The notes below the pieces were generated by a model, which was given only the letters and a program-made list of their open reading frames with translations, did no database searches and was not told the origin of the DNA. From assembly GCA_004794785.1 (NCBI GenBank), contig SJOL01002982.1, positions 1 to 64,000 on the forward strand: a DNA stretch of 64,000 bases, read 5' to 3'. The DNA comes from Opisthorchis felineus (taxonomy: Eukaryota; Platyhelminthes; Trematoda; Opisthorchiida; Opisthorchiidae). Of this stretch, positions 48,241 through 59,290 are shown piece after piece (the first letter of the stretch is position 1; the number at the start of each line of letters is the position of its first letter). Made by a program: the position numbers and the translations under genes.

Positions 48241-49261
48241 AGTATACAAGCAGACGAGACATAAAACAATACGCGCACATATTTTGCGGACTTACTGAGT
48301 GACACCCGGTAACTCGCAAGCAGTTAACCAGCTCCAGGCGAGATGCCGCTAGGGTGATATATGCATTTGCTCCCGGAAGTAACGTTGCCAATACAATGTG
48401 ATTTTAATGGAAATCGTCACGTGGAGAGACGATATAGGGTAACAACACGCCCCATATCGCCACCCGCTTTTGTTTAAGAACTCTTCGTGGATTTCCAGAT
48501 GAATGGACACCTGGAACGGTTGTACATCCCACGGGAAATGTTCCACATAAAGTTAAATTTGGGGGATCCAGCTGGGCGTTCATGTCGGTCAAATGCGCAC
48601 CTGACAGATTTGTCTAACAATACCATCTTACAACCTATTATTCCCTTCTGAGTTTGGAGGGAAAACGATACCGAAAACCTAGCTGCCCCCTCACAACCAA
48701 GCCCTACGTCACCCCAGAGGCAAAATTGCTTATGCTCCCGCCAATCTTTTTCAAGCGCACCACTAGTAGCTGAGATTTTCTTACATGTATTTTTGAAAGG
48801 GTAACATGTTCTGCGGTGTCCATGTGGCTAATCGGCTTACGCTGCTGTATCGAGTATTATTGGTCGTTTCTTATACGAATGCATTTTAGTAACGTGGTAG
48901 GTTCCCTCGCTTGACCGTATGTGTTCAGATGTACGTCAGCAGGAAGCCATCATTGTATCCGGCCCTTCTTCCTTGGGTTAGCACAAGTCACTAGAATTAT
49001 ACAGATTGAGAACTAGAATGAGACTTGAGGCGCAAGAGATCACGCCCTTAAATACATCTGGGACTATTTGAAGCAATCCAGTAGCCGTCATTTTACGTTT
49101 AGTTGGGATCCCGCTTCTCCAATTACCAAACATCTTATCAACCTCGATCAGCAGTTCAACATCTCTTCAGCCTATACAATCGTCACAGCAATTGCGAAGC
49201 TAATATCGAATCTTTGTTGACTACGCGATTTAGGCCAGGCCTGTTCACGAAAAGAACTCAC
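48241..49261. other. Nothing recognised
   Basis: About 1 kb between two retroelement fragments without identifiable content. Confidence 0.35.
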
Positions 49262-49797
49262 TCGATGGCTGTCGTGTGCTACGTACGCCGAAACACCATC
49301 TACTGAGACGAGTGTTGCTCTCCGCGCCTTCTTCAGAATGGAGCACACAGAGAGGTGGACAACTTATGACTTGGCAGAAGGGTGTGAAAGAGGTCACGAA
49401 GAGTTTGGGTGTTCTTGGTGCAGAAGGCCTTCCAGGATGGGGTCCCCGTGACTACTACGCCTGGCTGGTGACATTGCCAGAAATGGCCGCTGATCGGTGT
49501 CAATGGAGTTCATGCTTCTTCTCTCCAGATTGTCTGATTGAGCGCTTGGAGGTGTAGGCACCTCAGAATGCTTGACATAGGCCATCACCAGACCCCTCCC
49601 TCACTCACTCTTTTTCTCTTCTTTTCACTTTAAGGCTTTGAATATAATTAGAAATCCTTAAAAAAGGTTGCTCACCGCAACCGAAACGTCGGATTAAAAT
49701 AACTTATTCCACTACGCCTTGTTAACTTCAAAAATTCCATATAATTAGATGAACTTTATGGTGTCAACACTGATGTTGCTGTCTCTGATGATGATAG
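49262..49797 (+). mobile_element. RTE-like LINE 3' fragment with its 3' tail
   Basis: Starts in the C-terminal RT extension (RVLRTPKHHLLRRVLLSAPS, RGGQLMTWQKGVKEVTKSLG, GLPGWGPRDYYAWLVTLPEM, AADRCQWSSCF) and ends with GTGTCAACACTGATGTTGCT then GTCTCTGATGATGATAG, the same 3' end as the LINEs at 22681, 58150 and 61001. Typical 5'-truncated insertion. The AACCGAAACGTCGGA motif lies inside at 49679. Confidence 0.8.
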
Positions 49798-50232
49798 ATT
49801 CCCATCGACCACCGGCGCTTAATGACTTCAGGGAAGCCAGCCACATCCCCCCATATGAACCAGTACCACATCCCTGAGCCCTTCGTGAAAAAACACCAAA
49901 CTGAAATCAGTTCTCAGTCCAACGGTGTGCATACGAGTTTCCTTCCCATGACAGAATTCGAAATGGTGGCCGTCAGGCCTATGCGTCCGACGCTTAAAGG
50001 CTCCCGACCGATGCGAACATCATACTCAGCACATCGGTACAAGAGTACAATAAACTCGTAACTCTATGAGGTAGAATCGTTTCAAATGTTGCGATGTACG
50101 CACACGACACCGTACCACTTGTTACGCCAGGTTAAATGTCATAACGTGCTAACGGATGAAATAAACAAACCCTTCCAGTTCAACTTCCACTGATCTAGAG
50201 TATGAAAAAGGAGGCATCCTGTGTAATGTCGC

Positions 50233-50238
50233 TTTATT
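50233..50238 (-). terminator. Polyadenylation signal of eEF2
   Basis: AATAAA on the minus strand, about 42 nt beyond the eEF2 stop codon. It is a canonical hexamer at a plausible distance for a short 3' UTR. Confidence 0.75.
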
Positions 50239-50279
50239 CTTCACATCCAAGAGGGTTGTCGCGCATACATTGGAGTGGT

Positions 50280-52940
50280 TTACAGTTTATCTAAATATTT
50301 GTCCAATGATGGAACTTCATCTGCAAGACCTTTGCGCTTCCGGATGGCCAAAACTGCTTGACCAGGTTTGGAACTGTAATCGAGAGGGCTTCCTGGGTAA
50401 AGCTGCCAGTGGTCGAAGACACACTGGGGAAAGGCTTGGCCACCAGTGTTTGCCCGAAGGTCAGTAGTAAAGCCTGTAAAATAATGGGTAAAAAATTTGG
50501 AAAGACGCTTACCGAAAGACTCGTTGACTGGCAAATAAGCCTTCACCACGCAAATAGGAGTGCCCTGCATGCGTTCCTCGCTCTGAATAACACCGCGTTT
50601 GCGGTTTAGTGTACTGTAGATGCCACCGAGAGCAGTATCTGGACCCTGAATTTCGACAAGGTAGACAGGTTCAAGGATAGCAGGATTAGCTGTCAAAACA
50701 CAAGCAAAAAAGCAACGGCGAGCTGTACCGATTATCTGTCCACCACCACGATGAATAGCGTCTGCGTGAAGAGTAGCATCCTCCAGATTAATACGAACGC
50801 CACGCATATTCTCAGAACACAACACACCTTCTTTAGTTACCCACTGGAAAGCTGTCACAATACTGTCCTTGATTTCGTTGAGGTATTGGACACCTTTCGT
50901 CACGTCAACAACAACATTGGGGCCGGTACTCTCAGGCCCGAAACACCAAATGCGACGAGCCTCCTGAACATCCCAACCGTGATTGTCGGCCAGAAAGCGG
51001 CCACGATCTTTCATATCCTGCTTTGCACTGACTTTGCCTTCATCGATGTCAACTGAGACTTCTTCTGTCAAGGGTTCGGCCCTCATTGTCAATCGATTGT
51101 GTTTATTAGGTGATTTTGATAAACAGGGTATGTTGGAGGTTTCTGTAACAGTTTCGCGGTAGGAAACAACAGGATCGGTTTTCTTTAGTGGGATACATGC
51201 ATGATCCTCCTCCAGATCTTTCAGGCATATTTCCAAATGCAACTCGCCGGCACCAGCGATAATATGTTCGCCAGACTCTTCGGAGGTAATCTAAGCAATG
51301 AATTATTGAAAAAAGAGCTATTTACCTGGACCATAGGATCACTTTTTGCTAGGCGTTTGAGACCCTCAACCAATTTGGGTAGATCTGCTGGATTTTGACA
51401 ATCTACAGCGACCCGAACAACTGGGCTCACACTGAACTTCATTTGCCGCATATTGTGGGCACCTTCGAACGTAGTTATCGTTCCCGTCTTTACTAAGAAC
51501 TGATCTACTCCAACAAGACCGCAAATATTGCCACACGGTACGTTTTCAATGGCTTCGGTATACCGCCCCATCATAAGCACAGTACGCTGAATGGCCTTCT
51601 CATACAAGTCATCCTTCTTGCCGGGGATATAGTTTGGGCCCATTATGCGCACCTTCTGACCGGTTGCAATCGTGCCCGCGAAAACACGACCGAAGGCAAA
51701 GAACCGGCCTTTATCCGAAGTCGGAACCATTTTGCTGACATACATCATAAGCGGACCGTTTGGATCACAATTTTTCACGGCTAGTGCCACCTCGTCGTCA
51801 TGAGGACCTTCGTACAGCATTTCCATCCGATAGGCCTGAGAGGTAACGGGGCTGGGGAGGTGAACACAAATCATTTCCAGAAGAGAGTCACCGGCGGGAA
51901 GCCATTTGTGCATGACGCATTTTAGACGCTGTTTGTCGGGTAGGGCGTTTTCTGATTCATCAAGCTTTATGCCCATTTTCCCCAAAAGCGCTGTTTGTTC
52001 TTCTCGGGACTTCTTCATAACCGTCTCGAACACAGTATAGATGGGAGTCAGCACGTACTGATTGAAACCACGGATGTCATCATCGGAGTTTTTGTTTTTG
52101 GACCACTTTTTGGTTTTGATGTTGAAAAAGTTGTCGCCCCAAAACCTCTTCATTAGTTTGTTTACTTCAATCCCGAATTTGGAAGCATACAATTTCGCGA
52201 AATTTCTCAGGGTGAATGCCCAACTCTGAAGCCCGGAACCGAAACCAACTGTTCCATCGGTGGGAGAAACAGAAATATTGCCCATGGGCCCATCCAGTTC
52301 TCCAAACTGGGCGATGATTACATTGACGTTTTCAATGACACGCTGGAACTTGGTATACAGCTCCTCCATCTCACAGCTCAGAGTAGTCACAGCCATATCC
52401 ATTTTGTTCATGAAAAGAATAGGTTTAATCCGTTCCGCAATCGCTTGGCGGAGGACGGTTTCTGTTTGCACACAAACACCTTCAAGCACGTGTCAATAAA
52501 GCCGAAGTGGACTTACCAGAGACACAGTCAACGACGACCAAGGCACCATCAGTAACACGGAGAGCGGCCGTGACCTCTGACGAGAAGTCAACATGACCAG
52601 GAGAATCAATGAGATTAATGAGGAAGCCATGCTCTTCACTTCCATCGGGATGAACAGCGATGGGTTGTACGGCTTTAACCATATCAGCACCCTCTTGGGA
52701 CATCTTATTGTACAAACTAATGGCTGTAGATTTTATGGTAATACAGCGCTCCTGCTCATCTTTGCGAGTGTCGGTAAATCGAGCGTCACCAGCACGCGAA
52801 TCGGCAATGATACCAGCTTTACAAACAAGTGAATCCGTCAGTGTCGACTTTCCATGATCAACGTGCGCAATGACGGACATGTTGCGGATGTTCCGCTTCA
52901 TATCCATCATCCGCCGTAGCTCATCAACGGTAAACTTCAC
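50280..52940 (-). CDS. EEF2: Elongation factor 2 (eEF2), complete except for its first codon
   Basis: eEF2 is the GTPase that moves tRNAs and mRNA through the cytosolic ribosome. Exons: 52940-52517, 52479-51326, 51290-50513, 50473-50280. Introns of 37, 35 and 39 nt all begin GT and end AG. The joined frame is 849 codons plus stop, close to the usual length of about 850. Visible motifs: AHVDHGKST (G1, residues 26-34), Thr57 in RFTDTRKDE (site phosphorylated by eEF2 kinase in animals), DSPGHVDF (G3), NKMD (G4), and [11 protein letters not shown] containing the His modified to diphthamide. It ends SLDKYLDKL; the C-terminal Leu is family-typical. The first in-frame codon is GTG (Val2), immediately after a splice acceptor; Met1 must come from elsewhere. 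It is the only intact gene in the window. Confidence 0.97.
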
Positions 52941-52975
52941 CTGAAACGTAGAATTAGGTAAAAAAAAGAATGAGA
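52941..52975 (-). promoter_or_regulatory. Splice (or trans-splice) acceptor before eEF2 codon 2
   Basis: Minus strand: eight T, then ACCTAATTCTACGTTTCAG immediately before GTGAAG. This is a polypyrimidine tract with a TTTCAG acceptor. The in-frame upstream reading hits TGA without meeting an ATG, so translation cannot start on contiguous DNA. It is either the acceptor of a long first intron after a one-codon exon, as in vertebrate EEF2, or a spliced-leader addition site. Confidence 0.8.
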
Positions 52976-53874
52976 TTCACCTAACAAGGGAAATATAATC
53001 AACAAAACAAATCAATGGGTGCCCTTCTCACTTACTGCAAGCGATTCACGATAACCACAAGGTCCATAAATCCCTCGCAACGTATAAAATCTATCTTAGC
53101 AGAATGACTTGATCTATGGAAGACGAGCCTAGTGCCCATACAACAAACTAAACCCAGACCATACTACATGCAAATCGAACACGTACATGATGTGAATAAT
53201 AAAATCACAGGTACTAAATGCCTGGAGAGGGTAAACAAACGATTCTGGCCTATGTGTATGCGCTAGTGATGAACATAGAGGCTGATAACAGCACTTGCAA
53301 TTAGTTACTGAAACCTGACCAGCAGTCGCTCTACATGAATCTACTGACTGATACCGAGCGATAAAAATCACACAACAATGCCATTCTTCAAACACAATAT
53401 TCGTGATATGGAACCTTGCAACTCTGCTGGAAATGAAACAAACACGGCATCAAGTTTTCGCCCTGACTTGACTTGAAATATACAGAGGACCAGAGGTTAA
53501 ATTTTTGGGTTTAGGGTCGTGTCAGGAGAGATAGATTCAATTTGCTCGAGTCTAGCGACCAGTCAGAATATCGAGGTTAAATTTTCGGTTTCAGGTCTTA
53601 ACGTGCGTTTAGACATTATTCTTTCGTGCAGGTCATAAAACGTCCCTTGATACAGTTACACTGGGCAGAAGCTAGTAACATGCAGTAGTGCGGGAATGAG
53701 TAACTGAAATTAATCAACATGAGCTATGCACAAATAGATTATGAGCACATCTATTCGACAGCGAGTGACAAGAAGCGACCAGTCTGGGCAAGTGGGACTG
53801 ACAGAAGCGGTTGTGGCCAGCACCGTGCTGCTGAAAATTAACTCCTTGGGGGCGCAAAGCTTTCCTTGACTTGA
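52976..53874. other. Upstream region of eEF2; no clear first exon
   Basis: I looked for ATG followed by a GT donor on the minus strand. Only ATGGTCTGG at about 53163-53157 occurs nearby, and its donor is poor. A good donor (GCA|GTAAGTGAG, about 53036) exists but would join out of frame, so it could only belong to a 5' UTR exon. Confidence 0.5.
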
Positions 53875-54036
53875 GGAAACCCACGAATTTACTGACCGGA
53901 AGGTCCGTTGTTTGGACCCAACGTCAGTATCTCGACTGCTCCTGTTTAGGCTCGGGTAACCTGGCAGTATATCAGCTCTCGTGGTTTCTTTCGGTGGCAT
54001 GGTAGCTGGGAGCCGAAAGGGTGTTGCAGCAGAACG
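53875..54036 (+). repeat. SINE-A copy, plus orientation
   Basis: Head AATTTACTGACCGGAAGGTC then TTTGGACCC (worn B box), and body CTGTTTAGGCTCGGGTAACC to GGTGTTGCAGCAGAAC. Confidence 0.75.
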
Positions 54037-54479
54037 ATTGTTTATTGTTATTGCCAAAGGACGATCGATCTATCCACATCCACAGTATGATGTGAGAATG
54101 CATCGACTGCTCGACCCAATGTTGAAAGTGAGGAGTTCAACGGGTTTTTAGTTACGGCCCGTGTAAAACGAAATCTCGGGGAGAATTGCGTACACCGCTA
54201 GGTGCGAAACGCGCATGTGTGCTTCCGTGCAAAATGAAATGCCAATGTTTTACAGAGTCATACAGCGGTTGGGGTTGCGCGCACTCACCAGTTCTCCGAA
54301 TTCTAGACCAAACGTACAGTGGTCTAGAACAACTACCGCAACAGCTCAGTCTATCAGTTATAAACAATGTACCAAGGGTACGCTGGTTCTAGCTGTTAGT
54401 TTCGGTCAGCGGAGAATGCGAGGGGAATGGAGGTATAACCAAGCATTGGGGTCGATGAAACAATCAGTTACTTCGGGTA
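54037..54479. other. Nothing recognised
   Basis: Unclassified DNA between a SINE and an RTE fragment. Confidence 0.35.
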
Positions 54480-54735
54480 ACTGAAGGTGATAGCCTTGAT
54501 GCACGAGCACCATTAACTGCGTGATTGAGACATGTCTGCTAGTGCCATTAACTATTGCTGAGTTGAGTATCGGAGTTCCCGTCCAGAAAAACCGCAGCTG
54601 TCGACCTGAGTTTACTGGTGTTTTTATACTTTGTGGCCAGGTCATAGGCTGCCCATCTCTCAGTCGCTTCCACCCAGAACACGGCTGGGCGAAAATAGCC
54701 CCGGGGAAGCAGACGGTCCTCTGGTGTGCGATATA
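54480..54735 (-). mobile_element. RTE-like LINE C-terminal fragment
   Basis: The minus strand, in shifting frames, shows IFAQPCSGWKRLRDGQPMTW, which lines up with AQPHEGWKRARGGQTITW at 32130-33205, then a worn tail. It belongs to the same subfamily as that LINE. Too short to show termini. Confidence 0.65.
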
Positions 54736-55739
54736 AATCCTAACTCATCCATCATGGCAGAGTTAATTTTTCCTAAAACCCAGCGTACCTCCGCATTGCT
54801 AATTCGATGTTCCCAACAAACTTTGCCAATGCTTTGGAGACACCGATGGACGCAACAACCGCATAGATTAGCGAGAACTAATCTTCTTGTAAATCACGTT
54901 AGTTGATAATTGACAATCGTCAGCAGCAGTCAACTAACCTGGTAGTGGGCAACCGAACTGGTCACTTCAAGAGGGAAGGTCTCTGTGAGAGTACTCATTC
55001 CGATCGTAAAATACTGCTTTTAGCGTTTCAGGACTCACAACTACTTATCGCATGAGTGCCCATTTTGATCAGATGGCATCGAAACTTCCGCCCTTAGTGT
55101 AGAATTTCGGCAACGCTCGAAATCCCTACTCAATACCAACAATTCAGAGTTTGCCTGAAGGTCGACCAGCTGCTCTAACGAAACAGCATAGTTTTTAATC
55201 AGGCCTCATAACCACTTTCCTTGCCATGTCAATGCGGTTCAGAAAGACGTCAGTATCCGTGTGACTACTTAGCTTACTTACTACTTAATTACGTACGCCA
55301 GAGACAAGCGCATTCCATCGCATTACATCTGTAGTCGACCGATTTCATATGAAACCATCAACGCCGACGCGAACATTGTCCGGCGAAGAGTTATCTTAAA
55401 TAGGCAATGACAGAACTCAGGCTTATAAGCCACAATGCGCTGCTGAAGGTTTTAACCAATCGATTATCTAGACGTCAAAATCCGGGTCATGCTGATTACC
55501 TAGACGGTTCTCTCCTGCCAGATCTGGCAGATCTCGGATTATGAAGCCCAATATTAAAAGCGGTGTAGCTAGACAGGTACGATGGCTTCACTAAACACTA
55601 CGTAGCGGGAAATACAAGAAATGGCCTACAGAAAGCATTCTGATCATCTTAAACTCAAACAGGACAAGAAAACACAAAGGCAATGAGTGTTCGCAGCACT
55701 GAACTACGTTAAAGATGGCGATACAGCGCTTCCAGCTGC
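54736..55739. other. Nothing recognised
   Basis: About 1 kb without features I can support. Confidence 0.35.
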
Positions 55740-55976
55740 TTGATTCCTCCATGGAACCGCTGCGGAATCCCAAAGCATTTTTCACCACGAAGCAGCTATT
55801 CCTACAGAAAAGGAAACCGACTGCGGTCAAATAAGCCGCGTAATCTTCGCTCAATCGAAAAGCTGCTTGTTAGATTCAGAGTACAGTCCCCTGCAAAAAC
55901 GAGCCTCTTAGGAGTGCCACCAAAACGAATACTCTTCGGTGGTGCCATCCAAAGCACACAAAAATCGTTCAGCGTA

Positions 55977-56144
55977 ACACTCTTTCGGTGCCTAGCTGCT
56001 ATGTCACCTGGAGGAAGCAAGAGGGCCGGGATACTGCCAGGTTGCCCAAGCCTAAACAGGGGAAGTCGAGAGGCAGAGGTCGGGTTCGAACCACGGACCT
56101 TCCCGTCAGCAGATCCGCGCTCTAACCACTTGAACCATCTCGCC
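55977..56144 (-). repeat. SINE-A copy inside the CR1-like LINE
   Basis: Minus-strand head GGCGAGATGGTTCAAGTGGT (A box) and GTGGTTCGAACCC (B box), then the body to TACGCTGAAC. It separates two parts of the LINE, so the SINE inserted later. Confidence 0.85.
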
Positions 56145-56311
56145 CTCGACCAACCTAAACTGGGACCAGCTTCAGTGGAGACGTTGATGACCATTGTCCG
56201 GAAAATTCACGAGGCTGACTCGCTGTTCGTCTAAAAAAACCAGCTCGCCGTCGAATGGCCTAAAAGCTACTTAAAAGGACTCGGCGGCTTCTGGAAGAGG
56301 TATTTCGTAAA

Positions 56312-56983
56312 ATGTGGAACCGCTGTGAATCAGAAATCCGCCAATGGAAATTTCCAAACCAGGCCACGAAACTAGACTTCGCTAGAAAAAAAAGAAAATG
56401 TACTATTTGGCAGATGAGAGAACCGATTGTCACGCCAATGAGCCTCACCCGCACACCGTGCAAGGTAATGGAACGCATTCTGAAGCGGCTCATCTTAAAT
56501 CACCTCACCAAAACCTTGAAATCCCCAGTTCAACATGGATTCCTCCCAAACCGTTCTTGCGTGACTAACATACTGGTATTTATGGACAACTTAACCCGAG
56601 CTAAGGACGAGGGACTCATATTGGATGGCATATTTCTCGACTCCTCAAAACCATTCGATCGACTCCCACACGTCCCGCTGCTCCACAAACTCGAATCTTA
56701 CGGGATTCAAGGGGAAATTCTACGCTGGATTAGGGCGTTCCTATCAGACAGAACATTCCGATTGAAAGTAAGCTCGACGTACTCTTTTCTGGCACCCGTC
56801 TCCAATGGAGGTCCTCAATGCTCCATTTTGGGACCACTGTTGTTTCTGATCAACGTCAACGACCTTCCAGACGTTCTTATAAGTCCATGTCTACTCTTTG
56901 CGGACGACGAGAAATCCTGGAGTTCAAATGCCAGCGCCCACCAAATGGATGTATACGCTGCAAAGCCGTGGTCGTTGAACTGA
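56312..56983 (+). pseudogene. CR1-like LINE reverse transcriptase domain
   Basis: 223-codon open frame. RT motifs in order: TPMSLTRTPCKVMERILKRL (fingers), SPVQHGFLPNRSCVTNILVF, motif A region GIFLDSSKPFDRLPHVPLLH where the family has FDFAKAFD, so the first catalytic Asp is changed to Ser; LESYGIQGEILRWIRAFLSD; motif B NGGPQCSILGPLLFLINVND (usual SGVPQGSVLGP); motif C CLLFADDEKSW with both catalytic Asp intact. A frameshift follows at about 56983. The loss of the motif A Asp and the changed PQG argue against activity although the frame is still open. Confidence 0.85.
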
Positions 56984-57700
56984 CACCTTCTTCTGAATGA
57001 CGAAAAGTGCGTCCAAATGTCATTCGGAGGAGACTCAGCGAAAGCCTTTGTCGTGCATGGCGAGAATGGACCAGAAGACATCACGAGGATAGATGGCCAT
57101 CTTCAAACATGTCCTTCTTACTGCACCATGAGAAATCGGCTCAAAAGGCATTCGCCGTTCTACGGATGATTCGGCGCATCTTTCCCGTATTACTCGCTTG
57201 GACTGCAAAATACTCTATGGGGCCTACGTCAGACAGCCTCTTGAATATGCCAACCAAGTCGTCTACCCAGGATGCAAGAAAGACCCAACCCTCATTGAGT
57301 GTATCCAGCGAGCTGCTATGAAAATGGTTGCCGACCTTGAGTCCGTGGACTATGAAACGCGTCTCGCGGCGCTTGACCTCTCCCCTGGATTATCGTCGCC
57401 TCCGAGGAGACCTATTACTTACTTATGCCCTGTTTGAACAAGGCTTGGTCGACAGGTTTTCCACCGTTGATCTAGCCAACTCACAGTGGGGACCTGGTAG
57501 GAAGATTTTCAGGCTCAGGGCGTACACCTTTATTGAGCAAAATGTTTTCTCATTTCGGATAGCTGCTGCGTGGAATAACCTTCCTCCGACGGTTGTCCAC
57601 GCTCAATCTAGTACCCAGTTCAAAGCACTATTAGACGCCTCTTTATGCGAGTCCTCGCGCTGACAAGCTTGCTGGCCCGAGCTGAGAACCCAAAAAGCAG

Positions 57701-58149
57701 TGCAACGCCCTTTTTCGCTTGTGCTTTTCAGTTGTATGACAGCCACTGAACAACCAGAACAAAACCGACCCGAGAAACTTGGGCCGAAGCCTCGATCCTG
57801 TTTATCAATCCGTGGATACCCTTAAGATTACGACCTATGGGCGGGTGAGTTTTCAAAGCCATTTCAACCGGCAACGCTATCCACCGTAGGCAGCGCTCAA
57901 CAGAACCGACCGTGTAGGAAGACCCTGGGTTCCTGTGGCACAACTGCGGTTTGTTAGCGCCAACTAACGGTTAGCCTTCACCCAAAAAATCCAAGGGGTC
58001 GTTACTATATCTACGATCTGGTTGATAGACGGCTTCACTAACCCAGATTGGAGTTAGCACATACGAAAGAATTCAGAATACTACATTGTGTGGTCTTAGC
58101 AGGTCCGCTCTTTTGCCTGCATTATCCAGGTTCGTTCACGAGTTCGCAT
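57701..58149. other. Flank of two LINEs, nothing recognised
   Basis: May hold the CR1-like 3' untranslated region; no motif I can assign. Confidence 0.4.
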
Positions 58150-59290
58150 GTTTTGTCATATCCATCAGAGACAGCAACATCAGTGTTGACACCAATGCTT
58201 GAGCGCCCTAAAATCACAAAGAGAAAAGTGGATGAGGGGTGACCTGGTCTGGCCTATTGCAAGGATTCTGAGATGCCTACATCCCCAAGTCCTCAGAGAG
58301 ATAACCTGGAGAAAAACTGACAGCACGAGCGCCACTGACATCGATCAGCCCCTATTTCTTGCAATGTCTCCAGCCAAGCTCTGGAGGGCTCACGGGGTCT
58401 CCATCCAGGATGCCGGACCGCATCAACAACACCTAAACTCTTCGTAATCTCACACCTTTCTGACAGGTCACGTTGTCCTCCTCGCAGTTTGCACCATCCT
58501 GAAGGAGGCACGGAGAACAACACCTGTCTCGGTAGATGGTGTTTCGGCAGACGTAGCACATGGCGGAGCCACCACAGTTGATGGTGCTGGATATTTTCCA
58601 CGACTGAAGTACCTGCAGCACAACCAAATACCCGTTTTCTAATTACCGCGCTGCAAATTTGTTGACGTTGACACTAGCAACGCCTCTGAGGTATCGGTGA
58701 TCATCGTCAGCTGTAAGAACCGCCTACTTGTCCTACAGTGGTTGTAGCTGCACGTTTCACATCACTTGTCCACAGAGGCCATGTCTGCAACCATTTAGGA
58801 GCACAGCACTTACCCTTAGCCTGAGACAAACGGCTCTTGAGACCCAATTATGTCTTTTCGACTTCTCGAGTGACGCAAAATGAGCAACCGTGATTTGGGC
58901 ATTTGATATTCGTGCACTGGCTTCATCAGACACAATTCCGTCGGAGCTAATACAACTACCGTGGTAAAATTGTCCACAACTTGCAGTGGTTCTCCTTGAG
59001 TTAAGGTGCAGCTCAGAGACTACACGTTGTGAAGCATGACTCTGCACTTTGAAGGTGCAAAACGCATGCCGAAAGATGGTGTGACGGTGGTTAGTTTACT
59101 CAACAGGGCTCGCGACTCACCGTCGTCTGCGTACTCCAGATCAATAGAGTTCTCACAAACAACGATTTGGACACCGGGGGTCTGAAGACCTCCCGGCGAA
59201 GTTGAACAAAAAACGGAGAGTAAAAATCTTTATCACGCACCACTATAGACAGCTCAAGATATACCCTCACACGCCCAGAAGTATGCAAAC
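58150..59290 (-). mobile_element. RTE-like LINE, YADD retained, decayed
   Basis: Minus strand from 59290: SGRVRVYLELS (palm), a deletion or shift, then NSIDLEYADDGESRALLSKL with motif C YADD intact, SFGMRFAPSKCRVMLHNV, YHGSCISSDGIVSDEASARI, SAVLLNGC, WWLRHVLRLPKHHLPRQVLF, GVVDAVRHPGWRPREPSRAW and [17 protein letters not shown]. The 3' end contains GTGTCAACACTGATGTTGCT then GTCTCTGATGG (58205-58155), the subfamily's terminus. Stops and frameshifts throughout. Confidence 0.82.

Larger units (their letters stand above)
55740..57700 (+). mobile_element. CR1-like LINE with a nested SINE-A
   Basis: After an upstream part (55740-55976, ending GVPPKRILFGGAIQSTQKS) a SINE interrupts at 55977-56144. 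The RT then runs 56260-56983 and the C-terminal extension to 57663 in shifting frames ([80 protein letters not shown]). This order and wording is typical of CR1/Jockey-group LINEs. Frameshifts at about 56983, 57100 and 57390 make it inactive. The 3' terminus could not be fixed precisely. Confidence 0.85.

Noticed and set aside
52480..52516. Ten extra eEF2 residues ([10 protein letters not shown]) after VVDCVSG
   Set aside because: They are the translation of a 37-nt intron. Removing GT...AG restores VSG-VCVQTE, the conserved eEF2 sequence.
53030..53040. Good donor GCA|GTAAGTGAG upstream of eEF2 as the start-codon exon
   Set aside because: Its upstream ATG (ATGGACCTTGTG) would join eEF2 out of frame and meet TGA at once. 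It could only be untranslated.
53155..53163. ATG|GTCTGG as a one-codon first exon of eEF2
   Set aside because: The donor GTCTGG is a poor match to consensus, and the three verified introns use GTAAG or GTAAA. Not excluded, but unsupported.
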